Origin: CAYLNH01 sp964384625
GTDB lineage: Bacteria > Verrucomicrobiota > Lentisphaeria > JABSQK01
DNA length: 64,000 bases
Direction of reading: 5' to 3'
Assembly (NCBI GenBank): GCA_964384625.1
Contig: CAYLNH010000001.1
Span: 62,001-126,000, forward strand
The first letter of the stretch is position 1. Each line of letters opens with the position of its first letter. Below are positions 33,100 to 49,512 of the stretch, piece after piece. The notes under the pieces were generated by a model that saw only the letters and a program-made list of their open reading frames with translations, did no database searches and had not been told where the DNA came from. A program made the position numbers and the translations under genes.

Positions 33100-33926
33100 T
33101 ATTTCTTCCTCCGTTCAACAATGAACTTGTTCGACGGCTTCCGCTTCTTGCGGGTGCGGTAGCCCTTGGCCAGTTGTCCCCAGGGGGAACAGGGGTGCCC
33201 GCCGCCGCTGGAACGGCCTTCGCCGCCGCCCATGGGGTGGTCCACCGGGTTCATGGCAACGCCGCGCACGTGCGGCCGGCGGCCGCGATGGCGTTTCTTG
33301 CCGGCTTTCCCCAGCTTGACATTCATATTGTCGACATTGCCGACCTGGCCGATGGTCGCCATGCAGCGCAAGTGGACCATCCGGATCTCGCCGCTCGGCA
33401 GCCGCACCTGGGCGTAGTCGCCTTCCTTGGCGCGCAGGATAGCCTGCTGCCCGGCGGCCCGGACCATGACGCCGCCGCGTCCCGGCTCGAGCTCGATGTT
33501 GTGAATGGCCATACCGTCGGGGATATCGGCCAGTTGCCGCGCGTTGCCGGGCTTCAGCTCGGCCTTGTGGCCGCTCATCACGGTGTCGCCGACCTTCAGG
33601 CCGACGGGACAGATGATATAGCGTTTTTCGCCGTCAACATAGTTGAGCAGTGCCAGCCGGGCGTTGCGATTCGGATCGTACTCGACGGCAGCGACTTTGG
33701 CGGGGACATCGGCTTTGTCACGCTTGAAATCAACCATGCGGACGCGGCGCTTGTGGCCGCCGCCACGGAAGCGAGTCGTCACCCGGCCGCGGTTGTTGCG
33801 GCCGCCGGTGCTCTTCTTGCCGCGGGTCAGCGCCTTTTCCGGCTTCGCCCGAGTCACGTCGGAGAAGTCGGAAATGTTTATGTGCCGCAGCGATGGCGTT
33901 CTTGGCTTGTAGGTTTTCTGAGGCAT
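33099..33926 (-). CDS. rplB: Ribosomal protein uL2
   Basis: This 275-residue protein of the peptidyl-transferase region has the conserved GRNNRGRVTTRFRGGGHKR, GDTVMSGHKAELKPGNARQLADIP and the C-terminal RGVAMNPVDHPMGGGEGRSSGGGHP segment that holds the functional His. The length is typical. It begins 16 bases after rplW. Confidence 0.98.
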   Translation of the reverse strand: MPQKTYKPRTPSLRHINISDFSDVTRAKPEKALTRGKKSTGGRNNRGRVTTRFRGGGHKRRVRMVDFKRDKADVPAKVAAVEYDPNRNARLALLNYVDGEKRYIICPVGLKVGDTVMSGHKAELKPGNARQLADIPDGMAIHNIELEPGRGGVMVRAAGQQAILRAKEGDYAQVRLPSGEIRMVHLRCMATIGQVGNVDNMNVKLGKAGKKRHRGRRPHVRGVAMNPVDHPMGGGEGRSSGGGHPCSPWGQLAKGYRTRKKRKPSNKFIVERRKK

Positions 33927-33942
33927 CTTCAGGCTTCTCCAG

Positions 33943-34224
33943 TTAGAACAGCTCTAAGGGCTCCTGCCCTTCCTTGAGAGTCACGACGGCCTTCTTCCAG
34001 TCGGATTTCCGACCGGTGCCGTAACGTGTACGGCGGCCGCTCTTACCGCGAACATTGATAACGTTCACAGCTTTGACGTCACGGTCGAAGAGTTCCTTGA
34101 CCGCGCGCTTAATCTGCAGCTTGGTGGCGTCCGGATGCACAACAAAGGTGTACTGATCGTCGCCGGTCAAGTGCTGTGCCTTCTCGGTAACGCGGACGGT
34201 CTTGATAACTTTATGCGATTCCAT
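33943..34224 (-). CDS. rplW: Ribosomal protein uL23
   Basis: This 93-residue exit-tunnel protein serves as docking site for trigger factor and SRP. Recognisable features are an N-terminal VTEKAQHL, the sequence YTFVVHPDATKLQIKRAVKELFDRDVKAVNVINVRGK and a basic end. It is in the standard order rplD-rplW-rplB. Confidence 0.96.
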   Translation of the reverse strand: MESHKVIKTVRVTEKAQHLTGDDQYTFVVHPDATKLQIKRAVKELFDRDVKAVNVINVRGKSGRRTRYGTGRKSDWKKAVVTLKEGQEPLELF

Positions 34225-34234
34225 TTGGGCTCTC

Positions 34235-34858
34235 CTAGCTCAGCCTGGCACCCAGGGCTTCCATGCCGGCGCCGGTGATGACCACCTTGCGGTGCAGCAG
34301 GAGCTGGTACACGTTCACTTCGCGGGCCGCCGCCGTATCCGTCTTCTGCATATTGCGGGCGCTGAGGAGGAGCTGGCTGGGGATCTCGGCGTCGACAATG
34401 AGGACATTATCCCCGGCATCGAGGGCCTTGAGAATCTGCACCAGGTCCTTGGTCTTCGGCTCGGCCAGTTCAATTTTGTCAACCAGGATGACGTCGCCGG
34501 CGTCAACGCGTTCGGTGAACGCACGACGCAGCGCGAGTTGCCGGACCTTTTTGTTGACCTTCTTGCCGTAGTTTCGTTTGGTCGGACCGAAAATCACGCC
34601 GCCGCCGCGCCAGATCGGACTGCGGTTGCTGCCGGCCCGGGCATGCCCGGTGCCCTTCTGGCGGTACGGCTTGGCGCCGCCGCCGCGAACCTTCGTCCGA
34701 TTCTTCGCCCGGGCGGTGTTCGCCCGCTGCGCGGCGAGGTAGGAAACCACCGTATCGTGGACGGCCTGCTCGCCCTTGTCCCGAACGAGCCAGGCGTCGT
34801 CAATCTGCAGCTCGCCGGCAGCGGCGCCGGTGCTGTTTTTTACATTCAGGGTCGTCAT
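34235..34858 (-). CDS. rplD: Ribosomal protein uL4
   Basis: This 207-residue protein lines the exit tunnel. The family loop is RANTARAKNRTKVRGGGAKPYRQKGTGHARAGSNRSPIWRGGGVIFGP, followed by LRRAFTERVDAGDVILVD. In enterobacteria uL4 represses its own operon; no S10-leader homologue was identified. Its start overlaps the rplC stop (ATGA). Confidence 0.97.
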   Translation of the reverse strand: MTTLNVKNSTGAAAGELQIDDAWLVRDKGEQAVHDTVVSYLAAQRANTARAKNRTKVRGGGAKPYRQKGTGHARAGSNRSPIWRGGGVIFGPTKRNYGKKVNKKVRQLALRRAFTERVDAGDVILVDKIELAEPKTKDLVQILKALDAGDNVLIVDAEIPSQLLLSARNMQKTDTAAAREVNVYQLLLHRKVVITGAGMEALGARLS

Positions 34859-35508
34859 TTCTTCGGTGTCCCCTTCTTGGTCGATTGCTTGACAATGACG
34901 TGCCGGCCGTTCGGACCGGGAATTCCGCCTTTGATCAGCAGCACGTTGTCGTCCTTGCGGACGCCGACGACCTGCAGATTCTGCACGGTACGCCGCACGT
35001 TGCCCATCTGACCGGGCATTTTGCGGCCCTTGTAGACCTTACCGGGGAATTCGCACATACCGATCGAACCGGGGCGCCGCATCCAGTCACCACCGTGGCT
35101 GGCACGGCCGCCGCCGAAATTGTAGCGGCGAACAACGCCTTGAAAACCGCGGCCCTTGGTCACGCCGACAACGTCGACGTATTCGCTGGCCTCGAACGAA
35201 TCGACGCCCAGCTGGTCACCAACGGCCTGCTCCGGGTCGCTGTCGAGCCGGATCTCACGGATCACAGCCGGCGGATTCTGGTCGCGTTTGGCGGCCTTAA
35301 GCTGGCCGATGACCGGTTTCGGCACGTTTTTCGAACGCCGCGAGCCGAAGCCCAGCTGGACGGCGGAATAGCCGTTGCGCTCCCGTGTCCGCACCTGTAA
35401 AACCGTGCAGGGCCCGGCCTCAACAACCGTAACGGGGACAGCGTTGCCGTCCTCGTTGAAGACCCTGGTCATACCCAGTTTTTTACCAATGAGTCCCTTC
35501 ATTTCCAC
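34855..35508 (-). CDS. rplC: Ribosomal protein uL3
   Basis: This 217-residue protein near the peptidyl-transferase centre begins MKGLIGKKLGMTRVFNEDGNAVPVTVVEAGPC and carries the long loop GVVRRYNFGGGRASHGGDWMRRPGSIGMCEFPGKVYKGRKMPGQMGN. It sits 12 bases after rpsJ and overlaps rplD by 4 bases. Confidence 0.98.
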   Translation of the reverse strand: MEMKGLIGKKLGMTRVFNEDGNAVPVTVVEAGPCTVLQVRTRERNGYSAVQLGFGSRRSKNVPKPVIGQLKAAKRDQNPPAVIREIRLDSDPEQAVGDQLGVDSFEASEYVDVVGVTKGRGFQGVVRRYNFGGGRASHGGDWMRRPGSIGMCEFPGKVYKGRKMPGQMGNVRRTVQNLQVVGVRKDDNVLLIKGGIPGPNGRHVIVKQSTKKGTPKK

Positions 35509-35520
35509 TACTCCTGGGCG

Positions 35521-35829
35521 CTAAATCTTAATGCTGATGTCGACACCAGCGGGCAGGTTCAACTTCTTCAGGTCGTCAACGGTATTGGCGGTGGGATTGA
35601 CGATATCCAGCAAGCGTTTATGCGTGCGGATCTCGAATTGATCCATCGCCTTCTTGTTGACGAACGGCGAACGGTTGACCGTATACCGCTCAATCCGGGT
35701 CGGCAGGGGGATTGGACCGGCCACGCGAGCGCCAGTGCTGCGCGCCGTATTCACAATCTCCTTCACGGATTTGTCCAGTACCCGATGATCATAGGACTGG
35801 AGCTTAATGCGAATAGTCTGCTGATTCAT
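35521..35829 (-). CDS. rpsJ: Ribosomal protein uS10
   Basis: This 102-residue protein, also the NusE transcription partner, reads QQTIRIKLQSYDHRVLDKSVKEIVNTARSTGARVAGPIPLPTRIERYTVNRSPFVNKKAMDQFEIRTHKRLLDIV. The ATG at 35829 is set by the family N-terminus and an AAGGA upstream; a longer open frame reaches into fusA. It lies only 10 bases from fusA, so the str and S10 operons are fused. Confidence 0.97.
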   Translation of the reverse strand: MNQQTIRIKLQSYDHRVLDKSVKEIVNTARSTGARVAGPIPLPTRIERYTVNRSPFVNKKAMDQFEIRTHKRLLDIVNPTANTVDDLKKLNLPAGVDISIKI

Positions 35830-35839
35830 TTGGTTGTCC

Positions 35840-37945
35840 TTAGTTATGTGCCAAAATCTCTTCCTGCACAGCCGCCGGAACCGGTTCGAAATGGGACGGT
35901 TCCATCGAGTGTGTGGCACGTCCGCGGGTCAGCGACCGCAGGGACGTGGTATAGCCGAACAGCGTTTCCAGCGGGACGTTTGCCCGAACCCGCGCGGCGT
36001 CGGACTGGGTAATGACCTCAGTCACCTGGCCGCGACGGCTGGAAATGTCACTGATCACGTCGCCCATGTGTTCCTCGGGAGTAGTCACTTCGACGTTCAT
36101 GATCGGCTCCAGAATCTTCATACCGGCCTGGCGGGCGGCTTCTTTGAATGCCATGGACGCGGCAATCGAGAACGCGAGCTCGCTGGAATCCACCGGGTGA
36201 TGGGAGCCGTCGAGGATGTCGATGTGCAGGTCGACGACCGGGTTGCCCAGCAGGATGCCGGTCTGGGCGGCTTCACGCAGGCCCTTTTCCACCGCCGGGA
36301 TGAATTCTCGCGGGATGCGGCCGCCGGTGACTTTGTCCTCGATGGTCAGGCCATGACCCTCATCTTGCGGCTCCATGTGGATGACCACATGCCCGTACTG
36401 ACCGTGGCCGCCGCTCTGCCGCACAAACTTCGAATTGGCGTCGGCCGGCTTGCAGATGGCTTCGCGATAGGCAACCTGCGGCGCGCCGCAGTTGGCGCCG
36501 ACACTGAACTCCCGCAACAGACGGTCGCGAATGATCTCAAGGTGCAGTTCGCCCATGCCGGAGATGATTGTCTGGCCGGTTTCCTGATCGGTCCGCGTCT
36601 GGAAGGTCGGATCCTCGTCCGCCAGACGGCCGAGGGATTCGTAAAGCTTGTCGCGGTCGGCATTGGTCTTCGGCTCGATCGCCATCGAAATCACGGGTTC
36701 GGGGAACTCCATGGATTCCAGCACGATCGGGCTTTCCTTGATGCACATGGTGTCGCCCGTGGCGAACTCCTTGAGGCCGACGCAGGCGACAATGTCGCCT
36801 GAGAACACACTGTCCAGGTCTTCGCGGCTGTTGGAATGCATCTGGACCAGCCGGCTGACCCGCTCCACGCGGGTGGTCCGCGGGTTATAGACTCGCATAC
36901 CCTTCTCGAGGGTGCCGGAATAGACGCGGAAATAGACGAGCTTGCCCATATAGGCGTCGGTCATGACCTTGAACGCCAACGCACTGAACGGCTGAAAATC
37001 GCCGACATGACGCGTCATCGGGTGGCCGGAATCCGGGTCAGCCCCTTCCACGTCCCAACTGTCGATCGGCGACGGCAGATAGCCGCAAACGGCATCCAGC
37101 AACGGCTGCACGCCTTTGTTCTTGAAGGCGGCGCCGCAGAGCACGGGAACAATATCGTTGGCCAGGACACAGCGGCGGATCGCGGCATGGATCTCCTCGG
37201 ACGTGGGTGTCTGATCCTCAAGGTACTTGACCTCGATGACTTCGTCGTACTCGGCCAGGCATTCGACCATGTGGGCAAAGGCCAGTTCGGCATCATCCCG
37301 GAGCTCGGCGGGAATCGGTTTCTCAACCATCTTCTCACCGTGCTCGCCTTCAAAATAGAGGGCCTTGCGACTGATGACGTCAACCACGCCTTCGAATTGG
37401 TCTTCAGCGCCGATCGGGACCTGCAGCGGCACTGCCGTTGCATCCAGGTTGTCAATGATGTCGTCCACGACTTTCTGAAAATCAGCGCCGACGCGGTCCA
37501 TCTTATTGACGAACGCGACGACGGGAACGTTGTATTTTTTGGCTTGGCGCCAGACGGTTTCGGACTGGGGCTGGACGCCGCCGACGGCACAGAAAATGGC
37601 AACAGCCCCGTCCAGTACCCGCAACGACCGTTCCACTTCGGCGGTGAAATCAACATGACCCGGAGTATCAATGATATTGATCCGGTGGTCGTTCCAGTAG
37701 CAGGTGGTGGCGGCGCTGGTAATGGTGATACCCCGCTCCTGTTCCTGTTCCATCCAGTCCATGACGGCGGTGCCTTCATGAACTTCACCGACTTTGTAGC
37801 TGACGCCGGTACAATAGAGCACGCGTTCGGTGCAGGTGGTCTTGCCGGCGTCAATATGGGCCATGATACCGATATTGCGCACGGCGGCAAGGGGGACCCT
37901 GCGGCCGGCTGCCTCTTCATACTCGTGCTCTGCAAATGTACTCAT
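35840..37945 (-). CDS. fusA: Translation elongation factor EF-G
   Basis: This translocation GTPase has about 701 residues. The G domain has AHIDAGKTT (G1), DTPGHVDF (G3) and NKMD (G4); domain II to V motifs include SGMGELHLEI and GQYGHVVI. ATG 37945 is preferred; an in-frame GTG at 37954 would add three residues. The tuf gene is not here but in the rpoBC cluster, 15 kb away. Confidence 0.97.
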   Translation of the reverse strand: MSTFAEHEYEEAAGRRVPLAAVRNIGIMAHIDAGKTTCTERVLYCTGVSYKVGEVHEGTAVMDWMEQEQERGITITSAATTCYWNDHRINIIDTPGHVDFTAEVERSLRVLDGAVAIFCAVGGVQPQSETVWRQAKKYNVPVVAFVNKMDRVGADFQKVVDDIIDNLDATAVPLQVPIGAEDQFEGVVDVISRKALYFEGEHGEKMVEKPIPAELRDDAELAFAHMVECLAEYDEVIEVKYLEDQTPTSEEIHAAIRRCVLANDIVPVLCGAAFKNKGVQPLLDAVCGYLPSPIDSWDVEGADPDSGHPMTRHVGDFQPFSALAFKVMTDAYMGKLVYFRVYSGTLEKGMRVYNPRTTRVERVSRLVQMHSNSREDLDSVFSGDIVACVGLKEFATGDTMCIKESPIVLESMEFPEPVISMAIEPKTNADRDKLYESLGRLADEDPTFQTRTDQETGQTIISGMGELHLEIIRDRLLREFSVGANCGAPQVAYREAICKPADANSKFVRQSGGHGQYGHVVIHMEPQDEGHGLTIEDKVTGGRIPREFIPAVEKGLREAAQTGILLGNPVVDLHIDILDGSHHPVDSSELAFSIAASMAFKEAARQAGMKILEPIMNVEVTTPEEHMGDVISDISSRRGQVTEVITQSDAARVRANVPLETLFGYTTSLRSLTRGRATHSMEPSHFEPVPAAVQEEILAHN

Positions 37946-37983
37946 GAAGTTCACTTCTCAGGACCTTCTTATATACTCGGCGA

Positions 37984-38023
37984 GGCTGCCGCCCTCCCCC
38001 GCCGGGGGTAAGACGCGGCAGCC
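37984..38023 (-). promoter_or_regulatory. Nested hairpin between rpsG and fusA
   Basis: GGCTGCCGC (37984-37992) pairs perfectly with GCGGCAGCC (38015-38023), and an inner CCCCC/GGGGG stem sits at 37996-38008. No U-tract follows. It lies about 40 bases before the fusA start and may control fusA translation or mRNA processing. Confidence 0.6.
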
Positions 38024-38060
38024 GCGTTGCGAACGGGATCCTCAGCCCAGCGAAGGCGTT

Positions 38061-38528
38061 TTACCAGCGGTAGTGGGCGAACGCCTTATTCGCCGCCGCC
38101 ATACGGTGGGTATCTTCCTTCTTCTTGACCACGGACCCGGTGCTGTTGAACGCGTCCAGGATTTCACCGGCGAGGGCTTCGCCCATCGGCTTGCCCTTGC
38201 GTTCGCGGGCGAAATTAACCATCCAGCGCAGGGCGATGCCGACCTGGCGTTCCGCGGCCACTTCGACCGGGACCTGGTAGTTGGCACCACCGACGCGGCG
38301 ACTCTTGACTTCAACTTGCGGTTTGGCGTTTTCCAGGGCCTGCAGGAAGACCTCAAGCGGGTCCTGCTTGGTCCGTTCCCGGATCGTCTCAAACGCGCCG
38401 TAGACGAGAGACTGGGCGGTCGATTTCTTGCCACGGGTCATGACGATGTTGATCAGGTAAGCGACCAACTCGCTGTTGTACTTGACGTCAGGCGTCAATT
38501 GCCGTCGAGCGGCTTTACGTCGTCTCAT
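38061..38528 (-). CDS. rpsG: Ribosomal protein uS7
   Basis: This 155-residue small-subunit head assembly protein shows the family pattern MRRRKAARRQLTPDVKYNSELVAYLINIVMTRGKKSTAQSLVYGAFE, then PQVEVKSRRVGGANYQVPVEV and a C-terminal GSVVKKKEDTHRMAAANKAFAHYRW. In E. coli uS7 represses its operon by binding the rpsL-rpsG spacer; a hairpin is found in that position here. Confidence 0.97.
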   Translation of the reverse strand: MRRRKAARRQLTPDVKYNSELVAYLINIVMTRGKKSTAQSLVYGAFETIRERTKQDPLEVFLQALENAKPQVEVKSRRVGGANYQVPVEVAAERQVGIALRWMVNFARERKGKPMGEALAGEILDAFNSTGSVVKKKEDTHRMAAANKAFAHYRW

Positions 38529-38571
38529 GTTCTCGACTCTTTGCTTCTGGTTGCTGAAACTTTTAAATCAT

Positions 38572-38617
38572 AATCGCTGCCGGACATGATCAGAAGTTCA
38601 TGTACCCGACAGCGATT
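38572..38617 (-). promoter_or_regulatory. Hairpin in the rpsL-rpsG spacer, possible uS7 operator
   Basis: AATCGCTG (38572-38579) pairs with CAGCGATT (38610-38617), with an inner ACATGA/TCATGT stem (38584-38589 and 38598-38603). The position matches the uS7 autoregulatory site known in E. coli; the function here is inferred from position only. Confidence 0.55.
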
Positions 38618-38651
38618 ACTCATCACGAGTGTGATTTGGGACGCTGTGTGC

Positions 38652-39026
38652 TCAGCCCTTCGGCTTTTTGTTGCCGTATTTCGACCGCCCTTGACGCCGG
38701 CTGTCGACGCCGAGGGAGTCACGGACACCACGCACCACATGATAGCGTACGCCCGGCAGATCCGGGACCCGCCCGCCACGCACCACGACGATCGAGTGTT
38801 CCTGCAGGTTGTGGCCTTCGCCGCCGATGTAGGCGGTAACTTCCTGACCGTTGGTCAGGCGGACCCTGGCGACCTTACGCATGGCCGAGTTTGGTTTCTT
38901 CGGCGTGCGGGTCGTCACCTGCAAGCAGACGCCCTGGCGTTGGGGACAACGCATCAATGCGCGAGACTTGCTCTTGTACTTCTTTTTCTTCCGGCCCTTA
39001 CGAACCAGCTGATTGACTGTTGGCAT
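38652..39026 (-). CDS. rpsL: Ribosomal protein uS12
   Basis: This 124-residue decoding-centre protein reads PTVNQLVRKGRKKKKYKSKSRALMRCPQRQGVCLQVTTRTPKKPNSAMRKVARVRL. The Lys in TPKKPNS and the GGRVPDLPGVRYH loop are of the streptomycin-sensitive type. The ATG at 39026 is set by the family start; an open frame extends 22 codons upstream through the predicted promoter region and is not coding. Confidence 0.97.
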   Translation of the reverse strand: MPTVNQLVRKGRKKKKYKSKSRALMRCPQRQGVCLQVTTRTPKKPNSAMRKVARVRLTNGQEVTAYIGGEGHNLQEHSIVVVRGGRVPDLPGVRYHVVRGVRDSLGVDSRRQGRSKYGNKKPKG

Positions 39027-39069
39027 CGTTTCGATGACTCCATTACGCAAATGTGCAAAAGGGGCTCGT

Positions 39070-39097
39070 ACAATAGTGCTGAGCCGATCCATGTCAA
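39070..39097 (-). promoter_or_regulatory. Strong promoter of the rpsL-rpsS operon
   Basis: On the - strand TTGACA (39097-39092) and TATTGT (39075-39070) are 16 bases apart, 44 bases before the rpsL start. It uncouples the str/S10 genes from rpoBC upstream. Confidence 0.8.
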
Positions 39098-39141
39098 GCC
39101 TCAGGGAAAAAATTCCACAGGCTCAAAATCCAGCCGTTGTT

Positions 39142-43332
<4,191 letters not shown>

Positions 43333-43354
43333 CGCGTGTACTCCTTATTCTATT

Positions 43355-47239
<3,885 letters not shown>

Positions 47240-47300
47240 AGAGGGGTCCCCTGCCAAGAGGTCGTAGATTGGGAGAAATGGACCGAGACTTTATGAAAGC

Positions 47301-47336
47301 AGAGAACGAACGGGAGGCTTTCTCCCGTCCGTCTCT
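47301..47336 (-). promoter_or_regulatory. Hairpin in the rplL-rpoB spacer
   Basis: A perfect ACGGGAG/CTCCCGT stem (47310-47316 and 47322-47328) is extended outward by AGAGA/TCTCT with a bulge. It lies in the same place as the attenuator and RNase III site of the E. coli rplL-rpoB spacer, so a similar role is plausible. Confidence 0.55.
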
Positions 47337-47398
47337 GGCTGATTCACTGCACGGATCGGCACAAAAATCAACTCGCAACAATGGGTTGATCCGGTCCG

Positions 47399-47794
47399 CT
47401 ATTTGAGCTCGACGTTGCCGCCGGCTTCTTCGATCTTCGCTTTGATCTCTTCGGCTTCTTCTTTCGGGGCAGCTTCCTTGATCGGGGCCGGAGCGCTCTC
47501 AACCAGAGCCTTCGCTTCCTTCAGGCCCAGACCGGTGATCGCGCGGACTTCCTTGATGACGGCGATCTTCTTCTCGCCGACGCCAACCAGAACCACGTCA
47601 AACTCGGTCTTTTCCTCTTCCGCCGCACCGGCATCGGCGCCGGGGCCGGCCATCATCATCATGCCGCCGCCCATGGGCATATCGTCAACGCCCAGGCGCT
47701 CTTTCAATTCGTCTACCAGTTCCTTCACCTCCAGGAGGCTCAGGTTTTCGATGTACGAAATGACCTGTTCTTTTTCGAGGGTTGCTTCCGCCAT
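47399..47794 (-). CDS. rplL: Ribosomal protein bL12
   Basis: This 131-residue stalk protein recruits translation GTPases. It has an N-terminal dimerisation helix (VISYIENLSLLEVKELVDELKERLG), a Met/Gly/Ala-rich hinge (MPMGGGMMMMAGPGADAGAAEEE) and the globular C-terminal domain (EFDVVLVGVGEKKIAVIKEVRAITGLGLKEAKALVESAP). The hinge has an unusual run of Met and Gly. It follows rplJ by 15 bases. Confidence 0.97.
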   Translation of the reverse strand: MAEATLEKEQVISYIENLSLLEVKELVDELKERLGVDDMPMGGGMMMMAGPGADAGAAEEEKTEFDVVLVGVGEKKIAVIKEVRAITGLGLKEAKALVESAPAPIKEAAPKEEAEEIKAKIEEAGGNVELK

Positions 47795-47809
47795 TGTATG
47801 TACTCCTTT

Positions 47810-48346
47810 TTAGGCTGATTCTTCCAATTTCTTTGCGTGGTTCTCAAGCAGCCAGACGAGGCTGGACCGGCGTGTGCTCAGAACCCGGACAAGTTTTGCC
47901 CCCGGAGCCTTCATGACGCCGAGGAGGATTGACAGCAATGCCTCCCTCGACGGCAGATCGGCCAAGGCCGCAAGATCGGCAGCGTCGACAAAACGGCCGT
48001 CGACGATGCCGGCCTTGAAGGTGACGACGTCGTGGTCTTTGCTGAATTCCTTGACCACTTTGGCCGGCGCCACCGGGTCGTTCTCCGACCCGAAAATCAC
48101 GGCGGTGTCCCCGGTCAGTTCGAAGTCCTCGGGGACCTCCAGACCGGCTTCCTTGAGCCCGAGCATCAGGTAGCTGTTTTTCAACACCTGACACCGCGCA
48201 CCCACGGCATTCACCTTGTCCCGCAACTCGCCGGCAGCCTGCACACTGAGGCCGTTATAGGTGATAAAGATGGCGTACGGGGAATTCTCGAACAGTTCCT
48301 TGACGTATTCGAGCAGAACTACTTTCTCAATTCTACGGTCGCTCAT
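47810..48346 (-). CDS. rplJ: Ribosomal protein uL10
   Basis: This 178-residue stalk base anchors bL12. Family features are the N-terminal FITYNGLSVQAAGELRDKVNAVGARCQVLKNSYL region and a helical C-terminal spine. It starts 2 bases after the rplA stop, so there is no room for the long L10-binding leader found before rplJ in E. coli. Confidence 0.95.
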   Translation of the reverse strand: MSDRRIEKVVLLEYVKELFENSPYAIFITYNGLSVQAAGELRDKVNAVGARCQVLKNSYLMLGLKEAGLEVPEDFELTGDTAVIFGSENDPVAPAKVVKEFSKDHDVVTFKAGIVDGRFVDAADLAALADLPSREALLSILLGVMKAPGAKLVRVLSTRRSSLVWLLENHAKKLEESA

Positions 48347-48348
48347 GG

Positions 48349-49044
48349 CTAATTCCTCACAAGTTGCCGGACGTCGAGCTTCACGCCGGGGCTCATGGTG
48401 GAGCTCATGGTGCAGGACAGCAGGTAGGAGCCCTTGGTCGCCGCCGGGCGGGCGCGAATCAGGGCCTGCACAACCGCCTCCGCGTTTTCCACGATGGCGG
48501 CCGGCTCGAAGGAGACCTTGCCGATCGGCACATGGGCGCAGCCGCCCTTGTCGGCCCGGTATTCGATCCGGCCGGCTTTGGCCTGTTCCACGGCGGCAGC
48601 CGTATCGTCGGTGACCGTACCGGTTTTCGGATTGGGCATCAGCCCGCGGGGGCCCAGCACGCGGCCGAGCGTCCGAACCTTCTGCATAGCCGCAGGAGTC
48701 GCGATCATGACGTCGAAATCCAGCCAGCCGTCCTGGATCTTGTCCAGCAGTTCCTCAAAACCGACATGGTCGGCGCCGGCCTCGCGGGCGGCCTCGGCGG
48801 CTTCATCGGCCGCGATCACGACCACGGTGGTCTGCTTGCCGGTGCCGTTTGGCAGCGACATGGCGCCGCGGACGTTCTGATCCGACTGGCGCGGGTCAAT
48901 GCCGAGGCGCACAGCCAATTCAACGGTCTCGTCGAATTTGACATGCGGCATCTTCTGCAGGATTGCCACTGCGTCTTCCAGTGAATACCGTTGCTCGGGA
49001 TCGAAGCACTCGGCCTGTTGCGAATATGTTTTTGACCTAGCCAT
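48349..49044 (-). CDS. rplA: Ribosomal protein uL1
   Basis: This 231-residue L1-stalk protein, usually also a translational repressor of rplK-rplA, shows KFDETVELAVRLGIDPRQSDQNVRGAMSLPNGTGK and LGRVLGPRGLMPNPKTGTVT. The ATG at 49044 overlaps the rplK stop by 8 bases; an in-frame ATG at 49056 is an alternative. Confidence 0.97.
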   Translation of the reverse strand: MARSKTYSQQAECFDPEQRYSLEDAVAILQKMPHVKFDETVELAVRLGIDPRQSDQNVRGAMSLPNGTGKQTTVVVIAADEAAEAAREAGADHVGFEELLDKIQDGWLDFDVMIATPAAMQKVRTLGRVLGPRGLMPNPKTGTVTDDTAAAVEQAKAGRIEYRADKGGCAHVPIGKVSFEPAAIVENAEAVVQALIRARPAATKGSYLLSCTMSSTMSPGVKLDVRQLVRN

Positions 49045-49465
49045 CGACGACTTCAACTCCCATGCTGCGGGCAGTGCCGGCGATAATGCGAACCGCCTGC
49101 TCTTCGTCCCTTGCGTTCAAGTCCTCTTTCTTGATCTCGGCGATCTCACGCAATTGCGCGGTGGTCACCTGCCCGACGGTCTCGCGCCCGGGCGCATTCG
49201 CCCCGGCTGCCAGGCCGGCAGCTTTCTTGATCAAATCGGAAGCCGGCGGCGACTTCGTGATAAACGTGAACGAACGGTCCTGGTAGACCGTGATCACGAC
49301 CGGAATCACATTACCGGCCTGCTGCTGTGTAACCGCGTTGAACTGTTTGCAGAACTCCATGATATTCACCCCGGCCTGGCCCAACGCCGGGCCCACCGGG
49401 GGCGCCGGATTGGCCTGACCGGCCGGAATCTGCAAACGAATCTCGCCTGTAACTTTCTTTGCCAT
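49037..49465 (-). CDS. rplK: Ribosomal protein uL11
   Basis: This 142-residue GTPase-centre protein begins AKKVTGEIRLQIPAGQANPAPPVGPALGQAGVNIMEFCKQFNAVT and has PPASDLIKKAAGL. It is the target region of thiostrepton-type antibiotics with 23S rRNA. It overlaps rplA by 8 bases, suggesting tight coupling. Confidence 0.97.
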   Translation of the reverse strand: MAKKVTGEIRLQIPAGQANPAPPVGPALGQAGVNIMEFCKQFNAVTQQQAGNVIPVVITVYQDRSFTFITKSPPASDLIKKAAGLAAGANAPGRETVGQVTTAQLREIAEIKKEDLNARDEEQAVRIIAGTARSMGVEVVDG

Positions 49466-49512
49466 TGTCGATCCGTACCTTTGTTGCTCAAATCAAGGCC
49501 GGCAGACCGGAA

